From Roseovarius sp. A-2 (GTDB lineage: Bacteria; Pseudomonadota; Alphaproteobacteria; Rhodobacterales; Rhodobacteraceae), in the NCBI RefSeq assembly GCF_002072155.1, contig NZ_BDIY01000003.1, positions 186,001 to 250,000 of the forward strand: 64,000 nucleotides of DNA, written 5' to 3'. Each line of letters opens with the position of its first letter. Positions within the stretch are counted from its first letter, which is position 1. Below, piece after piece: positions 1 through 8,031 of the stretch. The notes beneath the pieces are model-generated. The model searched no databases, was not told the origin of the DNA, and saw only the letters and a program-made list of their open reading frames with translations. Position numbers and translations under genes: made by a program.

Positions 1-2
1 CC

Positions 3-242
3 AAGACGCTGAGCCTCGATGGTCGCGCGTATGACATCGCCTGCGGACAGATCGACATTGGCAACGCGCGCACCGAGTTGCTGGAAGGGATCATCGCCGC
101 CAATCCCGATACCCCGCCGCCGACTATGGACGTGGCCGAGGTCGGGCGCACGGTGCTGCACATGGCCGAGTTGCCGCCCGAGGCGAATGTGCAGTTCATG
201 ACGCTGATGGCGACCAAGATGCCCTATATCGGGCGCGGCTGA
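3..242 (+). CDS. SDR-family oxidoreductase, C-terminal part
   Basis: The gene enters from the left edge and only its last 79 codons are visible. The fragment reads DIACGQIDIGNA early and MATKMPYIGRG at its very end, the tail typical of a group of NAD(P)-dependent short-chain dehydrogenases. The cofactor-binding Rossmann part and the Tyr-x-x-x-Lys catalytic pair lie outside the window, so neither substrate nor cofactor can be assigned. It converges on the malonyl-CoA synthetase gene with a 12-base gap. Confidence 0.75.
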   Translation, partial: KTLSLDGRAYDIACGQIDIGNARTELLEGIIAANPDTPPPTMDVAEVGRTVLHMAELPPEANVQFMTLMATKMPYIGRG

Positions 243-254
243 GCCCCTGTTGCC

Positions 255-1787
255 TCAGGTGGTGGCGAAGATATCCGCATACTCGGCGCGCAGCACGTTT
301 TTCTGGACCTTGCCCATCGTGTTGCGCGGCAACTCGTTCAGGACGATGAGCTTGCGCGGATGCTTGAACCGCGCAAGGCTGTGCGACGCGGCCCCGGCGA
401 TGGCGTCGAGATCGAGCGTTTCACCCGTTTGCGGCACCAGAAAGCCCACCACCGTCTCACCGAAATCGGGATGCGGCACGCCCACCACGGCGCTTTCCAG
501 CACGCCGGGCTGGTCGTCGAGCAGCAATTCGATCTCCTTGGGATAGATGTTGTAGCCACCAGATATGATCAGATCCTTGTTGCGCCCCACGATCTGCACA
601 TAGCCCTGATCGTCGATCAGCCCAAGATCACCGGTGATGAAAAAACCGTTCTGTCGCAACTCCTCGGCGGTCTTTTCGGGCATGTTCCAATACCCCTTGA
701 AGACATTCGGGCCGCGCACCTCGATGAGGCCGATTTCGCCCTGCGGGAGGGTCTCGCCGGTCTGCGGATCGGTGATCTTGAGTTCCACCCCCGGCAGCGG
801 AAAGCCCACCGTGCCCGCCCGGCGCGCGCCGTCATAGGGGTTGGAGGTGTTCATGTTGGTCTCGGTCATGCCATAGCGTTCGAGGATGCGGTGGCCTGTG
901 CGTTCCTCAAAGGCGACATGCGTCTCTGCCAGAAGCGGGGCCGAGCCGGAGGTGAAGAGCCGCATATGCGCCACCGACGCGCGGGTGAACCGCGGATCGT
1001 CCAGCAGGCGGGTGTAGAAGGTCGGCACGCCCATCATTGAGGTGGCGCGCGGCAGCTGCGCGATCACCGTGTCCACGTCGAATTTCGGCAGGAAGATCAT
1101 CGATCCGCCTGCGAGCAGGATGATGTTGGTGGCCACGAAGAGCCCATGCGTGTGAAAGATCGGCAGCGCGTGCAGCAGCACGTCCTTGGCGCTGAACCGC
1201 CAGTAATCGACCAGAACCTCGGCATTGGACAAGAGGTTGGTCTGCGTCAGCATCGCCCCCTTGGAGCGGCCCGTGGTGCCCGAGGTATAGAGGAACGCCG
1301 CCAGATCATCGCCCTCGCGCGCGGTGGTCTCGAATGTCTCGGGCAGGTCACGCGCCGCGTCGGGCAACGTACCGTTGCCGCCTGCATCCAGCGTCATCAG
1401 CGCCGCGCCTGCCGCCTCGGCCATCGGCGCGAGCGCGTCGGATTTGGCCGGATCACAGAGCAGCAGCTTCGCGCCGCTGTCGCTCACGAAATATGACAAT
1501 TCATCGCCGGTATAGCCGGTGTTGAGCGGCAGAAACACGATGCCCGCCTGCACGCAGGCGGCATAGACCGCAAGCGCCTCGGGCGATTTCTCGATCTGCG
1601 CCGCAAGCCGGTCGCCGGGCGCAAGCCCCGCCGCGCCGAAGGCATGTGCATAGCGCGCGGTCAGCCGTAGAAAGGCGTCATAACTGAGCGTTTGCCCGTC
1701 GCCGAGGTGGAGAAACGGGGTGGATCGGCCCGCATGGCGACCGAACAGCGTATCATATAGGGGGTTGGCCATGGTCTTGTCCTTCAT
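255..1787 (-). CDS. matB: malonyl-CoA synthetase
   Basis: A 510-residue acyl-adenylate-forming enzyme (ANL superfamily) predicted to make malonyl-CoA from malonate, ATP and CoA in the cytoplasm. The phosphate-binding loop YTSGTTGRSKG is at about residues 167-177, a YGMTET motif follows, and the C-terminal hinge and catalytic-lysine region (GRNKDLIISGGYNIYP, then LPRNTMGKVQK) is complete. The start used here overlaps the stop of matA as ATGA, implying translational coupling; an internal ATG five codons later (MANPLYD) is possible. It is last in a matP-matQ-matM-matA-matB order, and that context makes malonate a better guess than another short acid. Confidence 0.92.
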   Translation of the reverse strand: MKDKTMANPLYDTLFGRHAGRSTPFLHLGDGQTLSYDAFLRLTARYAHAFGAAGLAPGDRLAAQIEKSPEALAVYAACVQAGIVFLPLNTGYTGDELSYFVSDSGAKLLLCDPAKSDALAPMAEAAGAALMTLDAGGNGTLPDAARDLPETFETTAREGDDLAAFLYTSGTTGRSKGAMLTQTNLLSNAEVLVDYWRFSAKDVLLHALPIFHTHGLFVATNIILLAGGSMIFLPKFDVDTVIAQLPRATSMMGVPTFYTRLLDDPRFTRASVAHMRLFTSGSAPLLAETHVAFEERTGHRILERYGMTETNMNTSNPYDGARRAGTVGFPLPGVELKITDPQTGETLPQGEIGLIEVRGPNVFKGYWNMPEKTAEELRQNGFFITGDLGLIDDQGYVQIVGRNKDLIISGGYNIYPKEIELLLDDQPGVLESAVVGVPHPDFGETVVGFLVPQTGETLDLDAIAGAASHSLARFKHPRKLIVLNELPRNTMGKVQKNVLRAEYADIFATT

Positions 1788-3028
1788 TCCGTCGTCTTGG
1801 CGACCGCAGCGGCGAGGGCTGTCACCTCTGTCGAGGCGGCGATCTCGCCCGAGGCTGCAAATCGCTCGTGGTTCTGCGAAATCTGGCGCAGGTCGTAAAG
1901 GTAATTTACCATCACGCCGCCCGATTGCTTTTGCCCGTTGCGCGACCGATCGGCCCCCGCATGGATCGCATGGATCGAGGCCCCGTTGCCGAGGTGAAAG
2001 CGCGCCACAGGGTCATAGGGCCCGCCCTTGTCGCGCTTGCCATTCAGAAGGTAATGCGCGGTGATCTGACCACGGGCTTCGTCATCCTCGGGCATCGTTT
2101 TGTCATGCTCTGACAGCCAGCGGGTGAGGCCGGGAACCGGCGAGAGGGTGACGAAGGTCTTGAGATTGGGCAATTCCTGCGACAGGTCCGCCACTACCTG
2201 CTTGATCAGCGAATTGCCGAAGGAAATGCCCGCCAGACCCGACTGGCAGTTGGAGATCGAATAGAAAACCGCGGTATCTGCGTCATCCGGCGCGATCGCC
2301 TCGCGCTCTTCCGACAGCACATCATGGATCGCGCCCGGAATGCCATGGCTCAGCGCCACTTCGACGAAAATCAGCGGTTCGTCGGGCATCGCGGGGTGGA
2401 AAAACCCGAAGCAGCGCCGGTCGGCCGGTTGCAACCGTCGGCGCAGGTCGTCCCAACTGTCAATGGCATGCACCGCCTCATAGGCGATGATCTTTTCCAG
2501 CACATCCGCCGAACTGGTCCAGTTGATGGGGCGCAGCACCAGAAAGCCGCGATTGAACCACGAGGCGAAGAGATGCTTGAGATCGAGATCGACCACCGAA
2601 AGGCTCGGATTTTCGTACGTAAGGCGTAAAAGGTCGGAGCGCATCGCCACAAGCTGCGCCGTGGCCCCCGGGACCTGGTTGAGACGGCGGGCAAGCTCTT
2701 GTCGTGGCGGCTCTGCGGCGGACAGGAAGGCGCGGTAGGTGTTGCGGTCGGGCGTGGTCTCGAACGCATCGAGCGTGTCGCGTACCGCCTCCGGATCAAT
2801 ACCCATGTCCTGCGTCAGGAACTCGAAGAACCCCAGTTTACCCGCATCGTCCATGCCCGCATACCGATCCAGGATCAGCCGGGCGAGCGCCATGCCCGAC
2901 ACCTCGCCGGAACTGCCCAGAAGATCGCGGCACAGCGCCTCGATGCTGCGGTTTTGCCGGTCAGGTTCGGCGGCACCGCGATAGCGCCGCTCGAACACCG
3001 TTGAAAGAAGATCCGCCAGTACGCTCAT
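1784..3028 (-). CDS. matA: malonyl-CoA decarboxylase
   Basis: A 414-residue protein that converts malonyl-CoA to acetyl-CoA and CO2, the step that makes malonate usable as carbon. It has an N-terminal helical domain and a C-terminal GNAT-like catalytic domain ending in FHLGNGASIHAIHAGAD and GGVMVNYLYDL, as in bacterial and mitochondrial MCD. The open frame continues upstream, but the ATG at 3028 (MSVLADLL) overlaps the stop of the TRAP permease gene as ATGA, so that start is preferred. The gene ends in another ATGA overlap with matB. Confidence 0.92.
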   Translation of the reverse strand: MSVLADLLSTVFERRYRGAAEPDRQNRSIEALCRDLLGSSGEVSGMALARLILDRYAGMDDAGKLGFFEFLTQDMGIDPEAVRDTLDAFETTPDRNTYRAFLSAAEPPRQELARRLNQVPGATAQLVAMRSDLLRLTYENPSLSVVDLDLKHLFASWFNRGFLVLRPINWTSSADVLEKIIAYEAVHAIDSWDDLRRRLQPADRRCFGFFHPAMPDEPLIFVEVALSHGIPGAIHDVLSEEREAIAPDDADTAVFYSISNCQSGLAGISFGNSLIKQVVADLSQELPNLKTFVTLSPVPGLTRWLSEHDKTMPEDDEARGQITAHYLLNGKRDKGGPYDPVARFHLGNGASIHAIHAGADRSRNGQKQSGGVMVNYLYDLRQISQNHERFAASGEIAASTEVTALAAAVAKTTE

Positions 3029-4341
3029 CAGCCCAATCCCATCACTGCGTTCGGCAACCATGTGGCCAGCCCCGGAAAGAGGCACAAGAGGATGATCGCG
3101 AGAATCATGCAGCCAACATAGGGAAGCGAGCCAACCAGGATCGTCTTGAGCTTGATATCGGGGGCGATGCCGTTGATCACGTAGAGGTTGAGGCCCACGG
3201 GCGGCGAAATCAGGCCGATCTCCATATTGATGGTCAGGACCACGGCAAACCAGATCGGATCAAAGCCGGCTGTGGTGATGATCGGCAACAGGATGGGTGC
3301 CGCCATCAGGATCACCGCGACGGGCGGCAGAAAGAAGCCCGCGATCAACAGAAAGACGTTAATCGCGCCCATGAGAATCCAACGATTGACGTCAAGCGTG
3401 CCGATCCATTCGGCGATGGATTGGGTGATGAAAAGCGACGAGAGCATGTAGGAGAACACCCCCGCCGCCGCGATGATGAAAAGGATCATCACGCTTTCAC
3501 GGGTGCTGTCGCGCAACACAACCCAGAGCGCGCGGGGATCCCACAGCTTGTAGATCACCATGGCGATCACGAGGCAAAGAAGCGCGCCGACGGCCGCAGT
3601 TTCGGACGGCGTGGCGATGCCGCCATACATCGCATAGAGCACGCCGAGGATGATCGCGAGGAACGGCAGGACGCGGGGCAGGATCTCGATTTTTTGTGCC
3701 CATGTGTATGGCTTGGCACCGATCAGGCGCACATCGCCCGCCTTCCATGTCTGATAGAGCGACCACGCCATGAAGAGCGCGACCAATAGCATGCCCGGAA
3801 TGACCCCCGCCAGAAACAGACGGCCAATCGAGGTCTCGGTAGCAATGCCGTAGACGATCATCGTGACCGAGGGCGGGATCAGAATACCGAGCGTGCCGCC
3901 CGCCGCGATGGAGCCCGCGGCGACGGAATCAGGATAGCCGCGCTTGCGCATCTCGGGGATGCCCATCTTGCCGATGGCGGCACAGGTGGCGGGCGAGGAG
4001 CCCGACATTGCCGAGAAGAGCGCACAGGCCCCGAGATTGGAGATCACGAGGCCACCCGGCACGCGGGTGAGCCACCGCTCCAATGCCTCGTAGAGGTCAG
4101 CGCCCGCCCGGGTCGAGGCGATAGAGGCCCCCATGATGATGAACATCGGAATGGACAGCAGCGCGAAATTGTCGAGCTTGCCGAAGAAGATTTCCGGCAT
4201 GAGTTCAAGCGAGCGCATCCCGTCGAAGATGATCAGGAAGCCGCCAGAAACGATCAGCAGACCGACCGCGACGGAGACGCCGGAAAACAGCACGACGATG
4301 GTCGCGAGGGCGACGATAAGACCAAGCAGAAGCGGATCCAT
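3028..4341 (-). CDS. matM: TRAP transporter large permease (malonate-type, DctM family)
   Basis: A 437-residue inner-membrane protein with about a dozen hydrophobic segments, including MDPLLLGLIVALATIVVL at the N terminus and the conserved GTLGILIPPSVTMIVYG motif mid-protein. DctM proteins form the Na+-driven translocation channel of TRAP importers. It is coupled by ATGA overlaps to the small permease upstream and to matA downstream. Malonate specificity is inferred from the enzymes in the same operon and the known matPQMAB arrangement of other alphaproteobacteria, not from the protein itself. Confidence 0.88.
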   Translation of the reverse strand: MDPLLLGLIVALATIVVLFSGVSVAVGLLIVSGGFLIIFDGMRSLELMPEIFFGKLDNFALLSIPMFIIMGASIASTRAGADLYEALERWLTRVPGGLVISNLGACALFSAMSGSSPATCAAIGKMGIPEMRKRGYPDSVAAGSIAAGGTLGILIPPSVTMIVYGIATETSIGRLFLAGVIPGMLLVALFMAWSLYQTWKAGDVRLIGAKPYTWAQKIEILPRVLPFLAIILGVLYAMYGGIATPSETAAVGALLCLVIAMVIYKLWDPRALWVVLRDSTRESVMILFIIAAAGVFSYMLSSLFITQSIAEWIGTLDVNRWILMGAINVFLLIAGFFLPPVAVILMAAPILLPIITTAGFDPIWFAVVLTINMEIGLISPPVGLNLYVINGIAPDIKLKTILVGSLPYVGCMILAIILLCLFPGLATWLPNAVMGLG

Positions 4342-4889
4342 CAGGCGTCCTCCAGTCCGAAAGGGGTGTCGATGTCGAGGATGAGGGCCACGAGATCAGC
4401 AACCAGTTGCAACAAGAACAGGCCGAAGCCGACCGGGAGCGCGAGATAGGGGATCCACAGCCGCACCGCCCAGACCGTGTCTGACGTCCAGCCGCGCGCC
4501 CAGGCGAAATGCCAGAATTCAAAGCCATACCAGAGCATGACGCTGACTACGGCAATGGAGAGCGACAACGTCAACACCGCCAGCCCCTTGCGCATCCGGC
4601 GTGGCAGTGCGAGCGGGATCAGATCCACGTTCACATGCCCGCGCAGGCGTTGCACATAGGGCAGACCCAAGAGGGTCGCGGCGATCATGAGGTAGATAAC
4701 CGCCTCGGTCTGCCAGATGGTCGAGCCGTTCAACACGAAACGGATCCAGATCATCTGACAGGTGATCAGCACTGCCGAGACGATCATGCCCGCCGAGATC
4801 CAGCCCGCGAGGCTGGATATCGCGGCGACGGCACGCAAGAAGGGGTTGTTGCCGGTGCGCGCGACGGCGCCCGAGATCTGGCCAGCCAT
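4341..4889 (-). CDS. matQ: TRAP transporter small permease (DctQ family)
   Basis: A 182-residue membrane protein with four hydrophobic helices, the usual size and topology of DctQ subunits, which clamp to the large permease. A GGAGTG sequence lies at the right distance before the ATG, and the stop overlaps the matM start as ATGA. DctQ sequences diverge quickly, so the call rests on topology and on its place between binding protein and large permease. Confidence 0.85.
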   Translation of the reverse strand: MAGQISGAVARTGNNPFLRAVAAISSLAGWISAGMIVSAVLITCQMIWIRFVLNGSTIWQTEAVIYLMIAATLLGLPYVQRLRGHVNVDLIPLALPRRMRKGLAVLTLSLSIAVVSVMLWYGFEFWHFAWARGWTSDTVWAVRLWIPYLALPVGFGLFLLQLVADLVALILDIDTPFGLEDA

Positions 4890-4928
4890 TTGGCACTCCT
4901 GATGGTGGTCGGGGTTTCAGCCGAGACA

Positions 4929-4955
4929 TGCCGCGCCCGGTCAGGGGGCGCGGCA
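4929..4955. repeat. intercistronic hairpin between matP and matQ
   Basis: A perfect 10-bp inverted repeat (TGCCGCGCCC / GGGCGCGGCA, 7-base loop) lies in the gap after the binding-protein gene. There is no T-run, so it is more likely an mRNA-stabilising or partial-termination hairpin that raises binding-protein yield over permease than a full terminator. Confidence 0.6.
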
Positions 4956-4966
4956 CGCATATCAGA

Positions 4967-5950
4967 TCACTCGACGGCGAGCGCCATGTCGAGCAGTTCC
5001 TGTCCGTCGGGCACCTGCTCTACAAACGCCTTGTAAGAGGTTTCCTGCGCAATGGCCCGCCAGGCATCGAATTCCTCCGGCGTCATGTGAGCGATCTCGA
5101 CACCCGCCTTCTCGAACACCTCGACGGAGTTGGCATCCTGCTTCTTGGCCTCTTCCAGGTAAAAGGCCTCGGCCTTTTCCGCCCCGGCCATCAGCGCGGC
5201 CTGCTGGTCTTCGGACAGTCCTTCGAAGGTGGACTTGTTCATCAGCAGCGGCTGATACATGAACCACAGCGCCACGTCGCCCGCGGGCGTGTAGCAGCTG
5301 ACCTGCTCGTAGATGCGGTAAGAGACGAAGGACGAGGACGAGGTGTTGGCCGCATCCAGAACGCCGGTCTGCATGGCGTTGTAGATTTCCGACGACGCCA
5401 TCGAGGCGATGGAGGCCCCGGCACCCGCAAGCATCTGCTCGAACGCCTTGCCCGCCGCGCGGGTCTGGAGGCCCTCGATATCCTCTGGCTTGGTGATGCA
5501 CTTTTCCTTGCCGGCAAAGCCGCCCGCGAGATAGCCATGCACCAGCACCATCACGTCATCCTCGGCCATCTTGGCCTCAATCGCGTCCATGAAGGGGCTG
5601 TCCGAGAGGCGCGCGGCGTGGTCGTGGTTCTTCACCAACCCCGGCATCAGGGTGAGGTTGTACGAGGGCTGCTGCCCGCCTGCATAGCTGAGCGGCAGCA
5701 CCGACATATCAAGCTGTCCACGGCTGAGCGGCGTGTACTGCTCGCGCGGCTTGAACAGCGATTTGGACCCGAAGATCTTGATCTCGAGATCGACATCGGC
5801 GGCGGCCACCTCATCGGCGACGATCTGTGCCACCTTGTGCCGCACGTCGTTGTTGGACCACTGATGCGACAGGCGCAATTCGGCGGCGTTTGCCATTCCT
5901 CCCAGAAGCAGCGCGCTTGCGGCGGTGGCCGCATAGAATGTGTGTTTCAT
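4967..5950 (-). CDS. matP: TRAP transporter periplasmic binding protein (malonate-type, DctP family)
   Basis: A 327-residue secreted protein that should capture the dicarboxylate and hand it to MatQM. A cleavable signal peptide (positive start, hydrophobic core, NAAEL after about residue 22) precedes the DctP fold, which starts at LRLSHQW. The segment LQTRAAGKAFEQMLAG holds the arginine region that usually binds the substrate carboxylate. GGGAGGAA is 5-6 bases before the ATG. It is the first gene of the mat operon and diverges from the GntR regulator gene. Confidence 0.88.
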   Translation of the reverse strand: MKHTFYAATAASALLLGGMANAAELRLSHQWSNNDVRHKVAQIVADEVAAADVDLEIKIFGSKSLFKPREQYTPLSRGQLDMSVLPLSYAGGQQPSYNLTLMPGLVKNHDHAARLSDSPFMDAIEAKMAEDDVMVLVHGYLAGGFAGKEKCITKPEDIEGLQTRAAGKAFEQMLAGAGASIASMASSEIYNAMQTGVLDAANTSSSSFVSYRIYEQVSCYTPAGDVALWFMYQPLLMNKSTFEGLSEDQQAALMAGAEKAEAFYLEEAKKQDANSVEVFEKAGVEIAHMTPEEFDAWRAIAQETSYKAFVEQVPDGQELLDMALAVE

Positions 5951-6013
5951 GTATTCCTCCCATAACTGCCTTGGGCCAGATGACCCGTCAGCATGGAATC
6001 AGTCTTTGGTGTT

Positions 6014-6045
6014 TTGAATTCAGAGTCAATATTTTTGTATACAAT
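6014..6045 (+). promoter_or_regulatory. GntR operator overlapping the regulator promoter
   Basis: The 140-base gap between matP and the GntR gene is AT-rich compared with its surroundings. It holds the perfect palindrome TTGTATACAA at 6035-6044, of the kind bound by FCD-type GntR proteins. A plausible rightward promoter (TTGAAT at 6014-6019, 18-base spacer, TATACA at 6038-6043) has its -10 inside the palindrome, which suggests autorepression together with control of matP. The match is by eye. Confidence 0.6.
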
Positions 6046-6090
6046 AACTTCCTTCTTGCGCACAAAGGTTACGCCGCCTAAAGTTTTTCC

Positions 6091-6747
6091 ATGTCACCAC
6101 GCCGGGCCGATATCATTGCGGATGCGCTGGAAGAGCTTGTCTTCACCGGCGGGTTCAGCGACGGCGACCGGCTCGACGAGATCCGGCTGGCGCGGCAATT
6201 CGAGGTCTCGCGCACGCCGATTCGAGAGGCGTTGCAGCGGCTGGTCGCCTCGGGCCTTGCCGTGCAGATCCCGCGCCGTGGCGTGTTCATCCGCCATCCC
6301 GGCCCGGTCGAGTTGATGGAGATGTTCGAGACCATGGCCGAAATCGAGGGCGTCTGCGCCCGGCTCGCGGCGCAGCGTATCACCGAGGTGGCATTGCAGG
6401 ATCTGGACGCTGCCAACGCGCGCTGTACGGCGGCGATCGAGGCGGGCGATACCGATGGCTATTACCGCGAGAACGAGCGATTTCACCACATGATCTACCA
6501 TCAGACGGGCAATGGCTTTCTCGAACAGGAGGCGCTGCGCCTGCATCGCCGCCTGAAGCCCTTTCGCCGCATGCAATTGCGCCTGCGTGGCCGTATGGCG
6601 CAATCCATGGCCGAGCATGAGGCCGTGGTCAGCGCCCTGCGCGCGGGCGAGGAGCAGCGCGCCGCCGAGGAGCTGCGCGGCCATGTCGCCATCCAGGGCG
6701 AGAAGTTTCACCTGCTGATGTCGAGCCTGCGCGACGCGGCGGAGTGA
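6091..6747 (+). CDS. GntR/FCD-family transcriptional regulator of the mat operon
   Basis: A 218-residue protein with an N-terminal winged helix (DEIRLARQFEVSRTPIREAL, about residues 30-50) and an all-helical FCD ligand domain with metal-binding-type histidines (ENERFHHMIYHQTGN). It is transcribed away from matPQMAB with the TTGTATACAA palindrome in between, the standard layout of a local repressor. In Sinorhizobium a GntR protein (GtrA) controls a homologous malonate TRAP operon, so malonate or malonyl-CoA is the likely signal. Confidence 0.85.
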   Translation: MSPRRADIIADALEELVFTGGFSDGDRLDEIRLARQFEVSRTPIREALQRLVASGLAVQIPRRGVFIRHPGPVELMEMFETMAEIEGVCARLAAQRITEVALQDLDAANARCTAAIEAGDTDGYYRENERFHHMIYHQTGNGFLEQEALRLHRRLKPFRRMQLRLRGRMAQSMAEHEAVVSALRAGEEQRAAEELRGHVAIQGEKFHLLMSSLRDAAE

Positions 6748-6791
6748 GCGCGGCGGTGGCCCTCGCCCGCGCCGTGGTGTAAGGCGCGCGC

Positions 6792-7436
6792 ATGTCCGAT
6801 TACGCACCGCCCACAGATCCGCTCGACATCCTGCATCACGATCATGAAATCGTCGTGGTCAACAAGCCCGCGGGCCTGCTCAGCGTGCCGGGCAAGGGCG
6901 AGCATCTGGCCGATTGCCTGATGAGCCGCCTGCAAGACGCGTTTCCGACAGCCTTGCTGGTGCACCGGCTCGACCGCGACACCTCGGGCGTGATGATCTT
7001 TGCGCTGAGTCCGCATGCGCAGCGTCATCTTGGCCTGCAATTTGAGAAGCGGCAGGCGAAAAAGAGCTATGTGGCGCGGGTGGCGGGGCTGCTTGCGCCA
7101 AGGACCGGCGTGGTTGATCTGCCACTGACCGTCGATTGGCCGAACCGTCCGTTGCAAAAGGTTTGCCACGAGACCGGGCGCGCCGCATGGACCGAATGGC
7201 GCGTACTGCGGCAGGGCGAGGGCGAGAGCCGGGTGCGGCTAAGCCCGAAGACCGGACGCAGTCATCAGTTGCGGGTGCATATGCTCAGCCTCGGGCATCC
7301 GATTCTTGGTGATCCGCTCTATGCCAGCGGCGCGGCGCGGGACTATCCGCGCCTGATGCTACATTCCGAAGAGTTGCGCCTGCGCCACCCCGATGGCGGC
7401 GCAGGCGTGAAGTTTCGCGCCAAGGCCCCGTTCTGA
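6792..7436 (+). CDS. rluA: RluA-family RNA pseudouridine synthase
   Basis: A 214-residue enzyme that isomerises uridines in RNA. The catalytic motif HRLDRDTSG is near residue 56, NKPAGLLSVPGKG comes before it, and the C-terminal KTGRSHQLRVHM and GDPLYA motifs are intact. Its short length and lack of an S4 domain point to the RluA branch (23S U746 and tRNA U32 in E. coli) rather than RluC or RluD. It stands alone between the GntR gene and a convergent cytochrome gene. Confidence 0.85.
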   Translation: MSDYAPPTDPLDILHHDHEIVVVNKPAGLLSVPGKGEHLADCLMSRLQDAFPTALLVHRLDRDTSGVMIFALSPHAQRHLGLQFEKRQAKKSYVARVAGLLAPRTGVVDLPLTVDWPNRPLQKVCHETGRAAWTEWRVLRQGEGESRVRLSPKTGRSHQLRVHMLSLGHPILGDPLYASGAARDYPRLMLHSEELRLRHPDGGAGVKFRAKAPF

Positions 7437-7446
7437 GGCGCGGCCC

Positions 7447-8031
7447 TCACTCGGCGGGCTTTACCTCGAACCCGACCGAGGAATACCATTCGGCCACCGC
7501 GCGGATCTCGTCATTGGTCATCTCGGCGGCGATGGGGCTCATCACCTCATGCGTACGCTTGCCGGTTCGGAACGCCTTGAGCTGGGTATCGATATACATC
7601 ACCGTCTCACCGGCAAGATTGGGTGCATCCTCGATCTGCGCGATGCCATCGGCTCCGTGGCAGGCAATGCAGGCCTCGGGCGCGTTCGCCGGGTCCTGTC
7701 CCGGGCCAAGCGTCGCCACCGGTTCCTGCGCGCTGTACCATGCTGCGAGATCGGCAATCGCCTGATCGCTGAGGCCCTTTGCCACCACGCTCATCATTTC
7801 ATGCACGCGCTGGCCGTCGCGAAAGGCGGTTAGCTGATGTTCGATATAGGCCGGATTCTCGCCGCCGATATGCGGCACGATGGGCATTTTCGCGTGTCCC
7901 TCGATGCCGTGACAGGTGCGGCACTGCATGGCCTGCTTGCGCCCGGCCTGCGCGTCGCCCGTCACCTCCTGGGCATAGGACATCTGGGCGAGGAAAATCC
8001 CGCCCAGTGCCAGCAACATCATCGGTCGCAT
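7447..8031 (-). CDS. diheme class I cytochrome c (c4/c553-like)
   Basis: A 194-residue secreted protein with a signal peptide ending near QMSYAQ and two heme-attachment sites, CRTCH (37-41) and CIACH (121-125). Each is followed by a methionine-containing segment that could give the sixth ligand, as in cytochrome c4. The ATG at 8031 shares one base with the stop of the dehydrogenase gene upstream (TGATG); a TTG one codon earlier is possible. The pairing suggests it takes electrons from that periplasmic dehydrogenase. Confidence 0.85.
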   Translation of the reverse strand: MRPMMLLALGGIFLAQMSYAQEVTGDAQAGRKQAMQCRTCHGIEGHAKMPIVPHIGGENPAYIEHQLTAFRDGQRVHEMMSVVAKGLSDQAIADLAAWYSAQEPVATLGPGQDPANAPEACIACHGADGIAQIEDAPNLAGETVMYIDTQLKAFRTGKRTHEVMSPIAAEMTNDEIRAVAEWYSSVGFEVKPAE

